From: Adenanthera pavonina
Taxonomy: Eukaryota > Streptophyta > Magnoliopsida > Fabales > Fabaceae
Length of the DNA stretch: 64,000 nucleotides
Direction: 5' to 3'
NCBI GenBank assembly: GCA_026686845.1
Contig: JAIVEN010000001.1
Location: 34,154,001 to 34,218,000 of the forward strand
Below, in pieces: positions 21,205-34,289 of the stretch. Both the position numbers and the translations under genes were made by a program. Positions within the stretch are counted from its first letter, which is position 1. Each line of letters begins with the position of its first letter. The notes beneath the pieces are model-generated. The model worked only from the letters and a program-made list of their open reading frames with translations. It was not told where the DNA came from and made no database searches.

Positions 21205-22814
21205 TGTTGAATCAAGTGTTTTGATGATTCCAAACCAAATTTCTAGAGCTTGGAAAGAAGATATCAAAGGTGCACAAATGATCTCAAGTGGAGAAATTCA
21301 AGAAAAACTAGCACAAGAATAGATGTAGAATCTACAACCATGTTTAAATTGAGTAAAAGACTTTAAATTGGCAAAAAAATATTTTAAAACTATGATTCTA
21401 TGTTAATCCATGGAATATTTGAAAAACATCCACTAATAGACGAAGTTTGAAACATGAAATTATAATTTCGTATTGAAAAAGAACAAGTCTGAAAAGAGCT
21501 TTCTCTGACAGACAAACTTTGACTGCAGAAATTCGAATTTTGAATCTTGTCTGAAAAGAACCTTCTTTGACAGATAAACTTTAGCTTTTGAAAATTCAAA
21601 TTTCAGACAAAATACAACTTATGAAAAATGAGAAATTCATCTGATATGTCAAAGTTCATATGAAAACTGAGTTTGGAAAGAGCATCAAAATGGCTCACTG
21701 ATGACGAAATTTGAACATGAAAATTCAAATTTCATAAATAAAGCTTGTGAGTCTGTTATAATGATATGTTGACATATGAATGATAGTATTCAGAAATTCG
21801 TACTTTGAAGTAAGTCTAAAAAGAGGCTTTCTGACAGACGAACTTTGCATTTTGAAAATTTGAATTTTGAATAGATGAACTACTGTGTCTTATTGAATTG
21901 CCCACTGACAAACAAATTTTGGGTATCAAAATTCAAATTTCAAAGGCACTATAGGAAAATGGAACAACTGTTCATACTTTCCAGAAGAACCTTAAACTTA
22001 AAAATTCGTATGTTCCAACATAGAAACATTTTCAAAAATCAAAATTCAAACTTCGCTTCATGACAGATGAACTTCAAATGTTCAACGTTAAAGTCTTTAG
22101 CTTTCGGTTTCCATGAAATTCGTCTATTGGCCAACCAAAATTCGAACTTTGAATGTCAGAAGCATTAAATGCGGTTGGTGAACGGATAGTTTTTTAGAGT
22201 AACCGTTGGGTAACTTTTCCAACGGATAGATTTTGTCTCTAACGTATAGTTAAGACCTAAATCTATAAATATAACATTATTTAAAGTTGTGGGTAACAAT
22301 TTTAATATTGTATATACTGAAACTCTGCCAAATCATCAACTCAAAGTCTCTTTCTCTCATATACTTCATTCTTTGTACTCCAACTTTCATATATACTCTG
22401 ATTAAGAGAGTTTATCCATTGTAAACAATCTTATCTTCATTTGGAAGAAATATTTTCTGGTGAGGGGATATCACAAGGGATTGGGGAAGCACTTAGCTAG
22501 AGTGCAAAAAAAGAAAGTGTGAGCTCTAAAAATAGAGTATCATAGTTGTACTGTGGCATTTGCAAGAAGCCTACTGAATTCTTGCAAGATAGTGGAAAAT
22601 CTCAAGTGGTGGCTTGAGGACTGGACATAGGTCAAGATTGAGAGACCGAACCAGGATAAACATCTGTGTCTTCTCTTCTTTATCACTACTTTTACTTATT
22701 ATTCACTTATACTTTATTTTACTGTCATCTTTGGTTTCTTCACTTCATTGACATTTTGCTGAAAATTTTAATCTTCTCAATTCACCCCCTCTTAGGAAGC
22801 CAGCATATCTAACA
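21205..22814 (+). repeat. SIRE-B 5' LTR
   Basis: The 1610-bp LTR starts TGTTGAATCAAG and ends TATCTAACA. It is clearly related to the SIRE-A LTR but diverged, with short deletions. It has the same CAGACGAA and TTCGAATT motif field and a TATA box near 22264. Confidence 0.88.
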
Positions 22815-22816
22815 AG

Positions 22817-22828
22817 TAGTATCAAAGC
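22817..22828 (+). promoter_or_regulatory. Decayed primer-binding site of SIRE-B
   Basis: TAGTATCAAAGC corresponds to TGGTATCAGAGC with two G-to-A changes, at the normal distance after the LTR. Confidence 0.75.
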
Positions 22829-22869
22829 CTGGTTTCCCAAACAATGAATTTAACAGTCAAGGAAGAATA

Positions 22870-24597
22870 ATGGCTAGCTTTAGAGAGAGTATACTACTAG
22901 AGGGAAACAATACAAATAGACCACCTGGCTTCAGTGAAGAGCACTATAGATACTAGAAGATGAGAATGCAAATCTATCTCTAGTCCATTGATCTAGACAT
23001 ATGGTCTATCATCCAGAGGGGAGAATTTGTCCCAATGACATTGCAAGATGATGGGAAGTACAGAGAGAAGCTAGGGGCCAAATGGAACAAGGAAGATAGG
23101 AGAAGAGTCTTGCTGAACTTCAAAGCAAAACACTACCTAGTCAGTGCATTGAATCAAGACGAATTCTATTGGGTCTCACAATGCTCCATAGCCAAGGATA
23201 TGTGGGACACCCTTGAAATCGCTCATGAAGGAACCACTAGAGTTAGAGAAACAAATTAAACACCTGCATAGGAGAATACGAGAGCTTCAGAATGATTGAA
23301 GGAGAGAGTGTCAAAGAACTGCCAAAGAGATTCACCCTCATTGTGAATCAATTGAAAAGTCTTGGCAAGGAGTATACTCAGACAGAAAAGGTCAGAAAGA
23401 TCCTCAGAGCTCTTCCTCTGGAATGATAACCCAAAGAATATGAAGGAAAGATGAAGGCTCTCAAGGAGGCAGGATAAGACAGAAAGAAAAAGGGTCTTGC
23501 TCTGAAAGCTAGTAAGGAGAAAGAAGAAGAATTTGATGATGGAGATGAGCTAGATGAAGAAACTCTGGCTATGATGGTCAGAAAATTTGGAAGATTTTAC
23601 AACAAGAAAAGAAACAAGAAATTCTTCAAGAAATGAGCAACTAGAGATAGCCAAAGAGAAGGAAAAGAACCTGTCACTTGCTACTAGTGCAAGGAGCAGG
23701 GACATATCAAATAAGATTGTCCATAATTCCTCAAGAAGTAAGAGAAAGAAAAGAAAGCTGCAGACAAAGAGAAGAAGAAAAGAGCGTACATCTCATCAAT
23801 CTGGGGTAACAGCTCAGATGAAGAAGAAGATGATGAAGATGAGATTGCCAACATCTGTCTGATGGCACTTGCAACTGAAGAAGCTGAAATCCTATCCAAC
23901 AGTGATCAGGAAGATGAGGTATATGAATCTGAACCTTCCTATTCTGAATTATTGGATGCATTTCATGAATTGCATGATGAGTTCATTAAGACTGCCAAAG
24001 AACTCAAACAAGCTAAGAGAAATGGTATATTGTTGAATCTCAACATAACATCTCTAAAACTGCTTATCTGTATATTGTTGAATCTGCTTGCTGTAATTCA
24101 TGCATTGAATTAAAGCAAACCAATGACTATCTGGTGAAAAGCATGTCTAGACTTACTAAAGGAAAAGAAATGTTATTTGCTTTAATGGGAAGTCAGAGAA
24201 TAACACAGGAAAAGGCTAGACTTGGCTATGACCCTTGTGCAGTAAAAGAAAAGATTAGGAAGAAAAATCAAAATGTGTATATGAGACATTTTGTGCATGC
24301 TAGTGGCAGCAAAAAGAAAGATCATATTTTATGACATATTGAATCCTATGATCAACCAAAGCATGTAAAACAAAAATATTATCTGCATTGCTTTCTTCTT
24401 GCATCTCAATCCAGCAGTCCCTTTACCACCTGTCACTTCTATAACAAGAAGGGACATATTTCTAGTTCATGCGCTTTAAAGAAAAATGGACTTGACAGGA
24501 AGGTTAAATGAATCCCCAAAGGTACATCTGCATCTAGGGAAAATACTACTGACAGCAAAGGACCCAAGCAAATTTAGGTACCTAAAAAGAAAATATG
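22870..24597 (+). pseudogene. SIRE-B gag
   Basis: The ATG at 22870 gives MASFRESILLEGNNTNRPPG as in SIRE-A. Stops follow quickly (at a former tryptophan in the HYRYWK motif), with frameshifts around 23250 and 23450. Between about 23450 and 23700 there is sequence that SIRE-A lacks (EFDDGDELDEETLAMMVRKF), resembling the zinc-knuckle-rich gag tail of related elements, so SIRE-A or its ancestor may have lost it. The zinc knuckle at about 24440 has its second cysteine changed to tyrosine. Confidence 0.75.
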
Positions 24598-24604
24598 AAC
24601 TTTA

Positions 24605-27600
24605 TCTTGTAGGTTTGTTTTAAAGCTAGAAAGAGCAATAAATGGTATATGGATAGTTCCTGTTCAAGCCATATGATTGGTAATAAGGAGAATTTCATCA
24701 CCCTTAGAGACAAGAAAGGAGAAAAAGTTACTTTTGGTGGTGATCAATATGACAAAATAGTTGGCATTGGCATTGTGGGTAAGAATTATGAAACATCCAT
24801 TGAAGAGGTACTGTTTGTAATTGGCCTCAACCACAATCTGCTAAGCGTGAGTCAAACATGTGACAAAGGAAACTGAGTACTATTTGAGTCAAAGTTCTGC
24901 CTGGTCATCTGAAAAAGTGATCACAAAGTAATCCTCAAGGCTCAAAGGGATGGTAACTGTTATACTATTGATCTTGATGAACTTCCTCCCTTAGATTCTG
25001 TCTGTTTGATAAGTCAGGATAATGATAGTTGGTTGTGGTATAGAAGATGAGCGCATGTTAACATGAATCAACTATCAAACTGGTTAAAAATGAGTTAGTC
25101 ACTGACCTACCAAAAATTTCTTTTGAAAAAAACAAAGAATGTGATGCATGCCTAAGAGGAAAACAAATTAAATCATCATTTATATCTAAAATATAGTCAC
25201 CATATCTAGACCTCTGTAACTATTACATATGGATCTGATAGGACCATTTAGAGTTAAGAGCATTAGTGGAAATCTGTATGTTCTTGTAATTATGGATGAT
25301 TACTCTAGATTTACCTAGACATTAGTGATACGTTTGATGCATTTGTAACCTTAGCTAAGAAAGTACAAAATGAGAAAGGTATTTCTATTGTATCTATCAG
25401 GTCTGATCATGGAGGAGAGTTTGAAAATTCATACTTCCTGGAGTATTGTGATGAGCATGGAATTGATCACAACTTCTCAGCTCCAATAACTCTTCAACAA
25501 AATGAAGTGGTGGAAAGGAAGAACAGAATAATTGGAGAGATAGCAAGAGCAATGTTGAATGAAAAGGAACTCTCTCAAGTATTCTGGGCTGATATAGTAA
25601 ACACAGCAAGTTACATCATAAACAGAGCCTACATTAGACCAATTCTTGGAAAGACTCCTTATGAGCTGTATAAAGGAAGAAAGTCAAACCTCTCACATCT
25701 ACATGTATTCGGCTGTAAGTGCTTCATTCACAACAATGAAAAGGAGAATTTGGGTAAGTTTGATGCCAAACCTAATGAAGGTATATTTCTGGGCTACTCT
25801 AGCAGGAGTAAAGCATATAGAGTTTTTAATAAAAAGTCTAAATTAATAGAAGAATCTGTACATGTAATGTTTATTGAAAATGAAACTGTTTCTAAGCATG
25901 TCACTGATGAAGATGATCTTATTTCAAATTTTGAGAACTTTGATCTTTCTAAAGAAGATAAAATTGAACCTCCAAAAATATCTGAATCTATTAACATAGA
26001 GGAAGATATTCAGGAGAAAGATTTTGAGGATGAGAATAATGAAGAAATATCTCAAGAACTCTCTAGAGCTTAGAGATATCAAAGGAATCATCCTGTTGAT
26101 CAAGTAATTGGGGATGTTCAAGAGAAAGTTAAAACTAGGAAATAGTGAAGAGATCAGATGATAAATTGTGCTTTCATTTCTCAAATTGAACCTAAATGTA
26201 CTAAAGAAGCCTTAACTGATGAATGCTAGATTTTAGCTATGCAAGATGAATTGAATCATTTTGAAGGAAATCAGGTTTGAGATTTAGTTCCTAGACCCAA
26301 AAATCATCCTACCATTGGCACTAAATGGGTTTTTAGAAATAAACTTGATGAATTTGGATTAATAATCAGAAATAAAGCTAGACAGGTTGCTAAAGGATAT
26401 AATCAAGAAGAAGGTATTAAGTTTGAAGAAACCGTTGCTCTAGTGGCTAGATTAGAAGCAATTAGAATTCTATTAGCATATTCATGCATGAAGAATATAT
26501 TGTTATATCAAATGGATGTAAAGAGTGATTTTCTTAATGGATATATCATGGAAGAAGTTTATGTAAACCAACCTCCAGGCTTTGAGGACTCTACAAAACC
26601 AAACCATGTTTATAAACTGAAAAAAACCCTTTACGGTTTAAAGCAAGCCCCTAGAGCATGGTACGAAAGGTTAAGTAATTTTCTAACTGAAAAGGGATTT
26701 AATGGAGGAAAAGTAGATACTACTCTGTTCACTAAGAGAGAAAACAAAGATTTACTTATTGTTCAAATTTATGTTGATGATATTATATTTGGTGCTACTA
26801 ATGAATCTCTTTGCAAGAATTTTTCTAAGCTAATGCAAGGTGAGTTCGAAATGTCAATGATGGGTGAGCTCAACTTCTTCCTTGGATTGCAAATTAAGCA
26901 ATGTGATGATGGTATCTTTCTCCATCAATCCAAGTATCTGAAGGAATTGCTGAAAAAGTTTGGCATGGAAAACGCTAAGCCAATGGGAACACCTATGGCT
27001 ACTGCAACCAAGCTCGATATGGATGAAGGAGGAAAAATGTTTAACATAACTCAGTATAGAAGAATGATTGGATTCTGCTATACCTAACTGCTAGCAGACC
27101 TGACATCATGTTCAGTGTCTGTATGTGTGCAAGGTTCTAATTAAACTCATGCAGCTGCTGTGAAGCGTATCTTCAAATATCTTATTGGAACATCACAGAT
27201 AGGTCTTTGGTATCCAAAGGGCAATGGAAAAGATCTCAAAGGATAAACTGATACTGAATTTGCAGGATCCAAAACTGACAGAAAAAACACAAGTAGAACA
27301 TGTCAATTTCTTGGAGGATCGTTGGTCTCATGGTTTAGCAAGAAGCAAAACAGTGTGGCCTTATCCACGACAGAAGCTAAATATGTTGCTGCTGGAAGTT
27401 GTTGTGCCCAAGTCATCTAGATGAAACAACAGCTTGAAGATCTTGAGATTGAGATGAAGGAAATACTAATAATGTGTGACAACCAAAGTGCCATTAACAT
27501 CACAAAGAATCCTGTCATGCATTCAAGGACAAAGCATATTGAAGTTAGGCACTACTTCATAAGGGATCATGTTCTGAAAGGAGAAATCAGATTAGAATAC

Positions 27601-27690
27601 ATCCCTACAAAAGATCAAGTTGCTGACATTTTGACAAAGCCTCTTTCAGAAGATAGGCATTGCAAAATCAAAAGATAATTAGGTATGGTA
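24605..27690 (+). pseudogene. SIRE-B pol polyprotein
   Basis: All Copia pol domains can be followed: protease WYMDSSCSSHM (about 24641), pre-integrase, integrase (DHGGEFEN; VVERKNRIIGE), reverse transcriptase (26443-27087, with YVDDIIFGA at about 26770) and RNase H (27224-27680). It is cut by numerous stops and frameshifts, with a deletion in the integrase core around 25315 and a small one near 27140. Longer frames survive at 25507-26073 and 26443-27087. It has more lesions than SIRE-A, consistent with an older insertion. Confidence 0.82.
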
Positions 27691-28670
27691 AATCCCAATG
27701 AACTGTAGGTAAATCCTTGTGCAAATCTGTTTTAGAATTTTTGACATTGATTTAATTCTAACTTTAGCATCGGAGTAAGTTTAATTCAAGTTGCAGGTGC
27801 TCCTCATAAGTTTCAATGGCAATAAATCTGAAAAATTGAGCACACTAGAATGGAACAGTCAAAAGGTGAAAAAGAAAGCAAGAAATCTGAGTTTCTGGAT
27901 CAATTTTGTAAGTTTATAAGGTTAAAATTTGCATTTTAGATATGCATTAGATGAATTTCCTTGATAAATTATGTTTTTGAACAAGTCAGCATGCTTAGCA
28001 TTCGAATTTAAATGCCCATCAGACGAACTTCAGTTTGCTTTACATTGTAACAGTTCTCGGTGGTCCTTCGAAATTCGTCTATTGCTCTATAAAAATTTGA
28101 ATTTTTAAAAATAAAGTTCCAATATTATCTTTGTCCAATATGAAGATTGTACGAATTTCCATTCCTCAAAATACGCATGTTGGAAACTCTTTACAAAATG
28201 TTGAAATTCGAATTTCTGATTCAAAATTCGTCTGTTGAAACATGCTCACATTATTGAATCTCTGAAACATGAATTTTCATAATTAAAATTCATCTGTTGT
28301 TTGTTGTATTGATAATTGCTTGCTGCCTGTTCTTCGAAATTCAAACTTTGTTGAAACAAAGTTCGTCTATTCATCTTTTGCTGTTTGAACCAAGCCTCAT
28401 CTGTCAATAAACTTTGCTAAATGGGTTAACTTGTAACTGCTCGAAGTTCGAATTTTGACCCCTCAAAATTCATCTGTAATGCGGTTACACACGTTAAAAC
28501 CAAAGGTTATCCTCTGAACAGACACAACCCTATTCGTCTCTTTCATAAGTTTGTTCAAATTATTTCTTCAATACCCTTTAATTCTGACCGTAAATCTTCA
28601 TTTTCCATCGATTAAACTTCCTCTCACATCCTATAAACTCATTCTTAGCATCTTTCTGAATCATTCCTCC
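27691..28670 (+). other. SIRE-B pol to env-like spacer
   Basis: This corresponds to 13940-14937 of SIRE-A, with the same AATTCGTCTGT-like motifs in decayed form and no open frame. Confidence 0.6.
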
Positions 28671-28675
28671 ATAAA

Positions 28676-30849
28676 ATACTAAGAGTGAAAAATCCAGAAG
28701 TTGGAAAGGGAGAGTCTCGACCAAAGAGAATCGTGAAATCCTAATATGCCTCAAAGGAGAGTGAGAAATTGAAAAGAAAACCACACCAAAAGCTGATTCA
28801 AAGAAAGCTGGAGCATCTTTACCAAAGAAAACAGAGCCTTCGGTTCCTGCTACTCCTGCTGCTACTGTCGTTGCTTCCACTTCCTCCTCCAGTATTGAAT
28901 CTGGAGAATATCAACTGACCACATTGCCATTATGGAGCAATGCCCATATTCAGGAGGAGTACATAACCAAGTTTGTGAGCAAGAAAGTAATGAAGCCTTA
29001 CTGTGTCAATATGGAAGAATTTTTAATCTCTAACAACTTTGATGTCGGGCTTTGGATGATGAGATATAAGAATTTGGTAGAGATATTAGAGAGGTATGAT
29101 GATGAGGTAGTGAAGACTTCATATGACTCTTTGAAATATAACAACAAGAAAAAGAAGTAGGAAGTCAATATGAGATCAAGGACCATCTGGCTAATAGATG
29201 AAACCCTTAATGAGGTTATAGAAATTCCAGGGCAAGATGGCTTGAAGATTGATATCACTGCTTCTGGGTATATGGATGAGGTAGAGACTGCTGATGAAGA
29301 AGGTAGCCCTTTCTTAAACTATAAGGAGAGCACAATCCTGAATACCCTATTCAGAAGGAAGGAGAATAGGCTACCCATAAGCTTGCTAAAGCCCACTGAC
29401 CTCAGTGCTCAAGTGAGAATCCTACACTAAATTGTGTCTAGGATTATCTTCAATAAAGGAGGTAGCTTCAATTTGATCACAAGGGCAGAAGCACATATGA
29501 TGGTAGCAATTATGCGTGGGAAGCTTATCAACATGGGACATATCATTCTCCAACGCATGATCAAGGCTAGGGATCAGAGGAAAGACTCCACACTTCCTTA
29601 TACAGCAATCAATCATCTCTAAGATCCTTCAGTATGCCAGAATTCAGCATCTTGAGAAAGGGAAAGGGAAGCCTACTGAGATCTTCAAGGAAGAAGAGCT
29701 GCAAAGGATGGGTATAGAAAAGAAAGATGGAAGATGGATTGAAAAGGGAGCTGGAAAATCTGAAGATCTCTTCTTTGATGAAGATGCCTCCCTGCAGCAA
29801 GAAGGTACCTCTGAGGCTCCTCTAAGACCCACAACTTAGCCTTCTCAGCCTGTCCCATCTCCATCTAAGCCTGATCAAGCTCTAATTCCATCTACTCCCT
29901 CCTCTCGAGCCAAGCCAATAAAGATTACTGAGTTATATGATAGTTTGTCTACACTCATACTCAACATCATAGATGAGCAAAACTCCAAATTTGCTATCTG
30001 CAAGATCAAAACCACTATTTGTACAAGAACATGAAAGTGGTTACTGATGCATATGAAGACATTCAGAATGCCATTCCTGCCACTTCAGCTCCACCTCAGC
30101 CAGGATTCTCTGAGCCTATTATGTCTCTAACTCCTGAGCCTCCAAGTCCATTTGTGCTAGCCTCTCCTGATCCTGATGTTGCTGTACATGACATTGAGGC
30201 TACTGGCACATTGAGCACTCCATAGGCCTCGAGCAATGAGGCAAGTCCTGGTCCTCCCTTAGACTATGGCATGAAGGAAGAAGGTCTTTAGGAACCAAGC
30301 TCCCATGAGCATATTCTAGCGGATGCTCGAGATTCAATCCTTTCACATTAAGAATCTAAGCAAGTTGAGAGACTAGTGGCAGTAATCACCACTTCACCAT
30401 TCATGCAAGCTGCCTTGAATGAAGAAAGAAGCATTGTGCCTTATGTTGATTTGGAAGCCATTGTACACAATGCTCTCTTGCAAGCTCAAAGATAAAGGCT
30501 TAAAGAAATGTTTCATCCTCCTGCTCCCTCACTTGTTTCTACTTATGGTTTCTCAGAGGCACGAAGGGCTCAATTGGCAGTCACAAGGCAAGCAATTTCT
30601 AAACTTCTTGAAATCTCTGACAATGATGATGAAGACACAAGTTCTGAAGTTTTTGGATCTTTGCCAAAGCTCAATCCAGACCTGCCATTTGTCTCTGTGC
30701 CTTTTCAGGTTGTTCCAGTATCTCAGATTTCTCCTCCTGCTGGTTTTGTCCACCTTCCTGATGATGCCAAAAAGGGGGAAAATATATCCGAGCAAACTGG
30801 GAAGTCTGCTGGCAAGAGCTACAGCAAGAAGTCCAAGTCCAAGAAATAG
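28676..30849 (+). pseudogene. SIRE-B env-like region, full length but broken
   Basis: The region is homologous to 14938-16220 of SIRE-A and retains the part deleted there. The N-terminal basic segment is frameshifted. The central domain is recognisable (LPLWSNAHIQEEY; IPGQDGLKIDITASGYMDE; RIIFNKGGSFNLITRAEAHM). A proline-rich stretch follows at about 29840-30230 (PPSPFVLASPDPDVA) and then the C-terminal segment at 30508-30849 ending in a lysine/serine-rich tail. Several TAG and TAA codons interrupt it. No clear transmembrane segment is visible, so a true envelope role cannot be supported from this copy. Confidence 0.7.
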
Positions 30850-31140
30850 TGTCTAGTACTTATGGTTGCTTGGTTATTCTTGTAGTGCTGTATTATTTTT
30901 CTGTATTGTGTTCTTGTTGTTTCTTGTAATATCTTGTAAAGTGACCTTTTGATGAAATGAAAATTCTTATTTTGAACTCTATGATTGCATCCTTGTGTTG
31001 AACTTTTAATGAATTAATGAATCTCTTTACTTGATCTATTATACATGATATCTTTTGAATTATAATGCATATGTTGAGGGGGAGCTTGTTAAAGCAAACC
31101 CAAGTACTAATCTAGTTTGTAAGTTGTTTTGTTATCATCA

Positions 31141-31153
31141 AAAAGGGAGAGAA
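31141..31153 (+). promoter_or_regulatory. Polypurine tracts of SIRE-B
   Basis: AAAAGGGAGAGAA abuts the 3' LTR. Two further tracts lie at about 30769-30780 (AAAAAGGGGGAA) and 31073-31086 (TTGAGGGGGAGCTT), spaced much as in SIRE-A. Confidence 0.75.
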
Positions 31154-32016
31154 TGTTGAATCAAATGTTTTGACGATTCCAAACTAACTTTCTAGAGCTT
31201 GGAGATAAGATATCAAAGGTGCACAAATGATCTCAAGTGGAGAAATTCAAGAAAAACTAGCACAAGAATAGATGTAGAATCTACAACCATGTTTAAATTG
31301 AGTAAAAGACTTTGGATTGGCAAAAAGATGTTTTAAAACTATGATTCTATGTTAATCCATGGAATATTTGAAAAACACCCACTAACAGACGAAGTTTGAA
31401 ATGTTTATATTGATATGCTGTTTTGAAAATTTGAACTTTGGCTTTGGAAATTCGAATTTCATATTGAAAATGAACAAGTCTGAAAAGAGTCTTCTCTGAC
31501 AGACGAACTTTGACTGCAAAAATTTGAATTTTGAATCTTGTCTGAAAAGAGCCTTCTCTGACTGACAAACTTTGGCTTTTGAAAATTTGAATTTCAAACA
31601 AAATACAACTTATGAAAAATGAAAAATTCGTCTGAGGATATGTCAAAATTTATCTGAAAACTAAGTTTGGAAATAACATCAAGATAGCTCACTGACAAAC
31701 GAACTTTGAACATGAAAATTTGAATTTCAGAAACAAAGCTTGTGAGTCTATTATGATGATATGTTGACATACGAATGGTAGTATTCAGAAATTCGAACTT
31801 TGAAGTAAGTCTGAAAATAGGTCTCTCTGATAGATGAACTTTGTATTTTAAAAATTCGAATTTCAAATAGATGAACTACTATGCCTTATTGAACTGCCCA
31901 CTGACAGACGAATTTTGGATATCAAAATTCTAATTTCGAAGGCACTGTAGCAAAATGGAACAACTGTTCATACTTTCCAGAAGAACCTTAAACTTGAAAA
32001 TTCGTATGTTCCAACA
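31154..32016 (+). repeat. SIRE-B 3' LTR, truncated
   Basis: This matches the first 0.8-0.9 kb of 21205-22814 and then stops within the segment TTCGTATGTTCCAACAT. The lost half includes the TATA box and all of R and U5, so this LTR could neither promote nor properly end a transcript. Confidence 0.85.
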
Positions 32017-32899
32017 TTTCAAAATGAAGGATATGGGTGATGCATCCTATGTCATTGGCATTAGGATACATAGAGATAGATCTCAAAGCATCTTGGGATT
32101 ATCTTAGGAAACCTATATCAACAAAATCCTTGATTGATTCAGGATGAAAGATTATTTATCTACTCCAGCACCTATTGTGAAAGGGGAAAATTTAGCTAGT
32201 TACGGTGTCTCAATAATGATCTTGAAAAGAGGGAGATGGAGAAGATTTATTATGCCTTAATGGTTGGAATCTTGATGTATGCACAAGTTTGCACAAGTCT
32301 AACATGGCTTTTGCTATGGGCATGTTAGAAAGATACCAGAATAATCTAGGAATGGATCATTTGAAGGCTGCAAAGAAAGTTTTGATGTACTTAAAAAGTA
32401 CTAAACAACACATTCTTACATATTGGAGATCCAATAATTTAGAAATTGTTGGGTATTCAAACTCAGACCTAGTAGGATATATTGACACAAGAAAATCCAC
32501 ATTCGACTATATCTTTATATTAGCAGAGGGAGCTATATCCTGGAAAAGTACAAAACAAACACTGATAGTCACCTCTAATATGGAAGCTGAGTTTGTATCG
32601 TGTTTTAAGGTAAGTTCACAGGGAATATGGATTAGAAATTTCATTGCTGGGCTTAAGATTATGGACTCAATCTCTAGGCCAATTAAAGTACCTGTGATAA
32701 TATGGCTATTGTATTCATGACTAAGAATAATGAAAGTGGAAGTCAAAGCAAGTTTATCGACATCAAGTACTTACTTAGCTTTGAACGATAGAATTAAAGA
32801 TGACCAAATAATTATTGAGCACATTTGGACAAAAAAAATGTTGGCTAATTCATTAAATAAAGGGATGCATCCAAAGGAGTTTAAGGATCATGTACCTCA
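32017..32899 (+). pseudogene. Copia-1 reverse transcriptase end and RNase H
   Basis: The sequence starts FKMKDMGDASYVIGIRIHRD, the C-terminal part of a Copia reverse transcriptase, without the upstream YVDD region. RNase H follows at about 32290-32880 (AFAMGMLERYQ; KVLMYLKSTKQHILTY; YSNSDLVGYIDTRKST), then the typical tail (HIWTKKMLANSLNKGM, HPKEFKDHVPH). It is interrupted there by the 3-kb solo LTR, and the remaining residues follow at 54888. There are a few frameshifts around 32200-32290 and 32700. Confidence 0.8.
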
Positions 32900-33105
32900 T
32901 GTAACATCCCAAGAAAGCTAAAATATCTAGAAATATATAGGAATTTTACAAAAAATGGCCAAACACCGTTTTGCGTGGAAAAGGGCAAAGAGGTCATTTT
33001 TCTCGATTGAATAGAAAAATAAAAAAAATTATATTTTTGCCCCCAAAGAAGTTTAAAATGACATTTATGTCCCTAAAGTCATTAAAATTACATGGAGAAG
33101 AAATA

Positions 33106-33405
33106 CACTACGCCAGATATGAAAATAATAGACGCCTAATAGTAGGCGGTTATATAAAAAAACGTTTAAAAAAAATAAGTCTGGGATTTGTAGGCGGTTA
33201 TCTAAATAATCGCCTACAAAAAGTTAACATTTGTAGGCGGTTTAGTATATAACTGCCTACAAATCCAATATTTAATTAAAAAAATTAAAATAACATAGTA
33301 GGCGGTTATTTTAAGAACCGCCTACTTTTATGTTAATTATAATAATAAAAATTAAATTAATAATACCAAAAGTATGCGGTTATTTGTTATAACCGCCTAC
33401 TTTGG
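33106..33405. repeat. CACTA-B left subterminal palindrome array
   Basis: At least four hairpin-type units such as GTAGGCGGTTAT...ATAACCGCCTAC occur, at about 33188-33221, 33232-33262, 33298-33328 and 33373-33402, separated by AT-rich spacers. They are the expected binding sites of the element's TNPA-type protein. Confidence 0.8.
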
Positions 33406-34260
33406 TCCCTAAAACTTCAATTTTGAGTAATTCCCGTTGGCCTCCACATACACAACTCTTTCCAAGCTCCTTACTGACTCCACAGAAGTTCTCTCCCTTT
33501 AGCATTCTGCAGCTTCTTCAAGTTCGTGTCACCATTTTGCGGCTTCTTCAAGATCGTGTCCATATTCGCTCTCTCCAACCTCCATCTTCTGGTTATGTGC
33601 TTGCTTGCTCACTGCGTTGGTGGCTTGTCAAACTTCATGTTCTTGCTCTCCATCTTCGTGTTCGTGTTCGTGTTTGTGTCCGTGTACTTGTTCAAGTTTT
33701 GTAGCTTTGGTGCTCTGTGTCGATGGCTAGTCCAAGTTCGTTCGTGCCTCCAATCCCGGGTTACCAGAGAACATAACTATTTTGAATTCCTACAGGTCAG
33801 AACCTCACCTCCACTTTTCTGTTTCCCATCAATTTCTCCTTTCATTCGTCATCCCTGCTCGTGATTCGACGTATGCCTTCTAGGTGTTTGCTAAAATGCC
33901 TATATGAGATGTGTTCCTAAATTTCTTGTAACTGCTCTGTTCTTCGTAAATCCAAATCATTATTATTGCTTAGGATTTGTAGCTGCTCTGTTGAAAGGGT
34001 TTTTGGTGATGGGTTGTAGATTAGGGCGTGAAATTTGAATTGAACGGTGAACAGGAGGGTGAGTTTGGGACGATGCAAGCACCATCAACGTCATCTGCAC
34101 TCTCTTGCTGATAGCATCTAATTTTATTCTCGAGAAAAGCATAGTCGTTTTTATATTCCAAACACTCTCTGAGAAATGATGAATTTATAGAAACACTGAA
34201 AATCTAGTCCTTGCTCTTATGAAAAAGAAAAGACAAGAAAAGAAAATCTGGTCCTTGCTG
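33406..34260 (+). other. CACTA-B 5' region before the genes
   Basis: Here base composition shifts to a more mixed, pyrimidine-rich sequence (33430-33860), as in a promoter and untranslated first exon. TTTCTTGTAACTGC and later parts are intron-like. No clear TATA box or open frame that I trust is seen. Confidence 0.4.
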
Positions 34261-34289
34261 TTATGAAAAAAGGAAAAGAAAAGATAATC

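Larger units (their letters stand above)
21205..32016 (+). mobile_element. SIRE-B, older Sirevirus with a truncated 3' LTR
   Basis: The element has the same layout as SIRE-A (5' LTR 21205-22814, gag, pol, env-like, polypurine tracts, 3' LTR from 31154) but many more stops and indels. Its 3' LTR stops at about 32016, roughly half length, and directly abuts Copia-1 reverse transcriptase coding sequence. The missing LTR half plus about 1.3 kb of Copia-1 (end of integrase to mid reverse transcriptase) were probably lost in one deletion. The right TSD is lost with it. Confidence 0.88.

Noticed and set aside
23587..23862. Lysine/arginine-rich frame in SIRE-B gag
   Set aside because: It is a shifted reading of the gag sequence that encodes the acidic stretch in the proper frame.
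33106..33405. Regularly spaced repeats resembling a CRISPR array
   Set aside because: The units are palindromes with variable AT-rich spacing at transposon ends, repeated at the other terminus; this is plant DNA with no cas genes.
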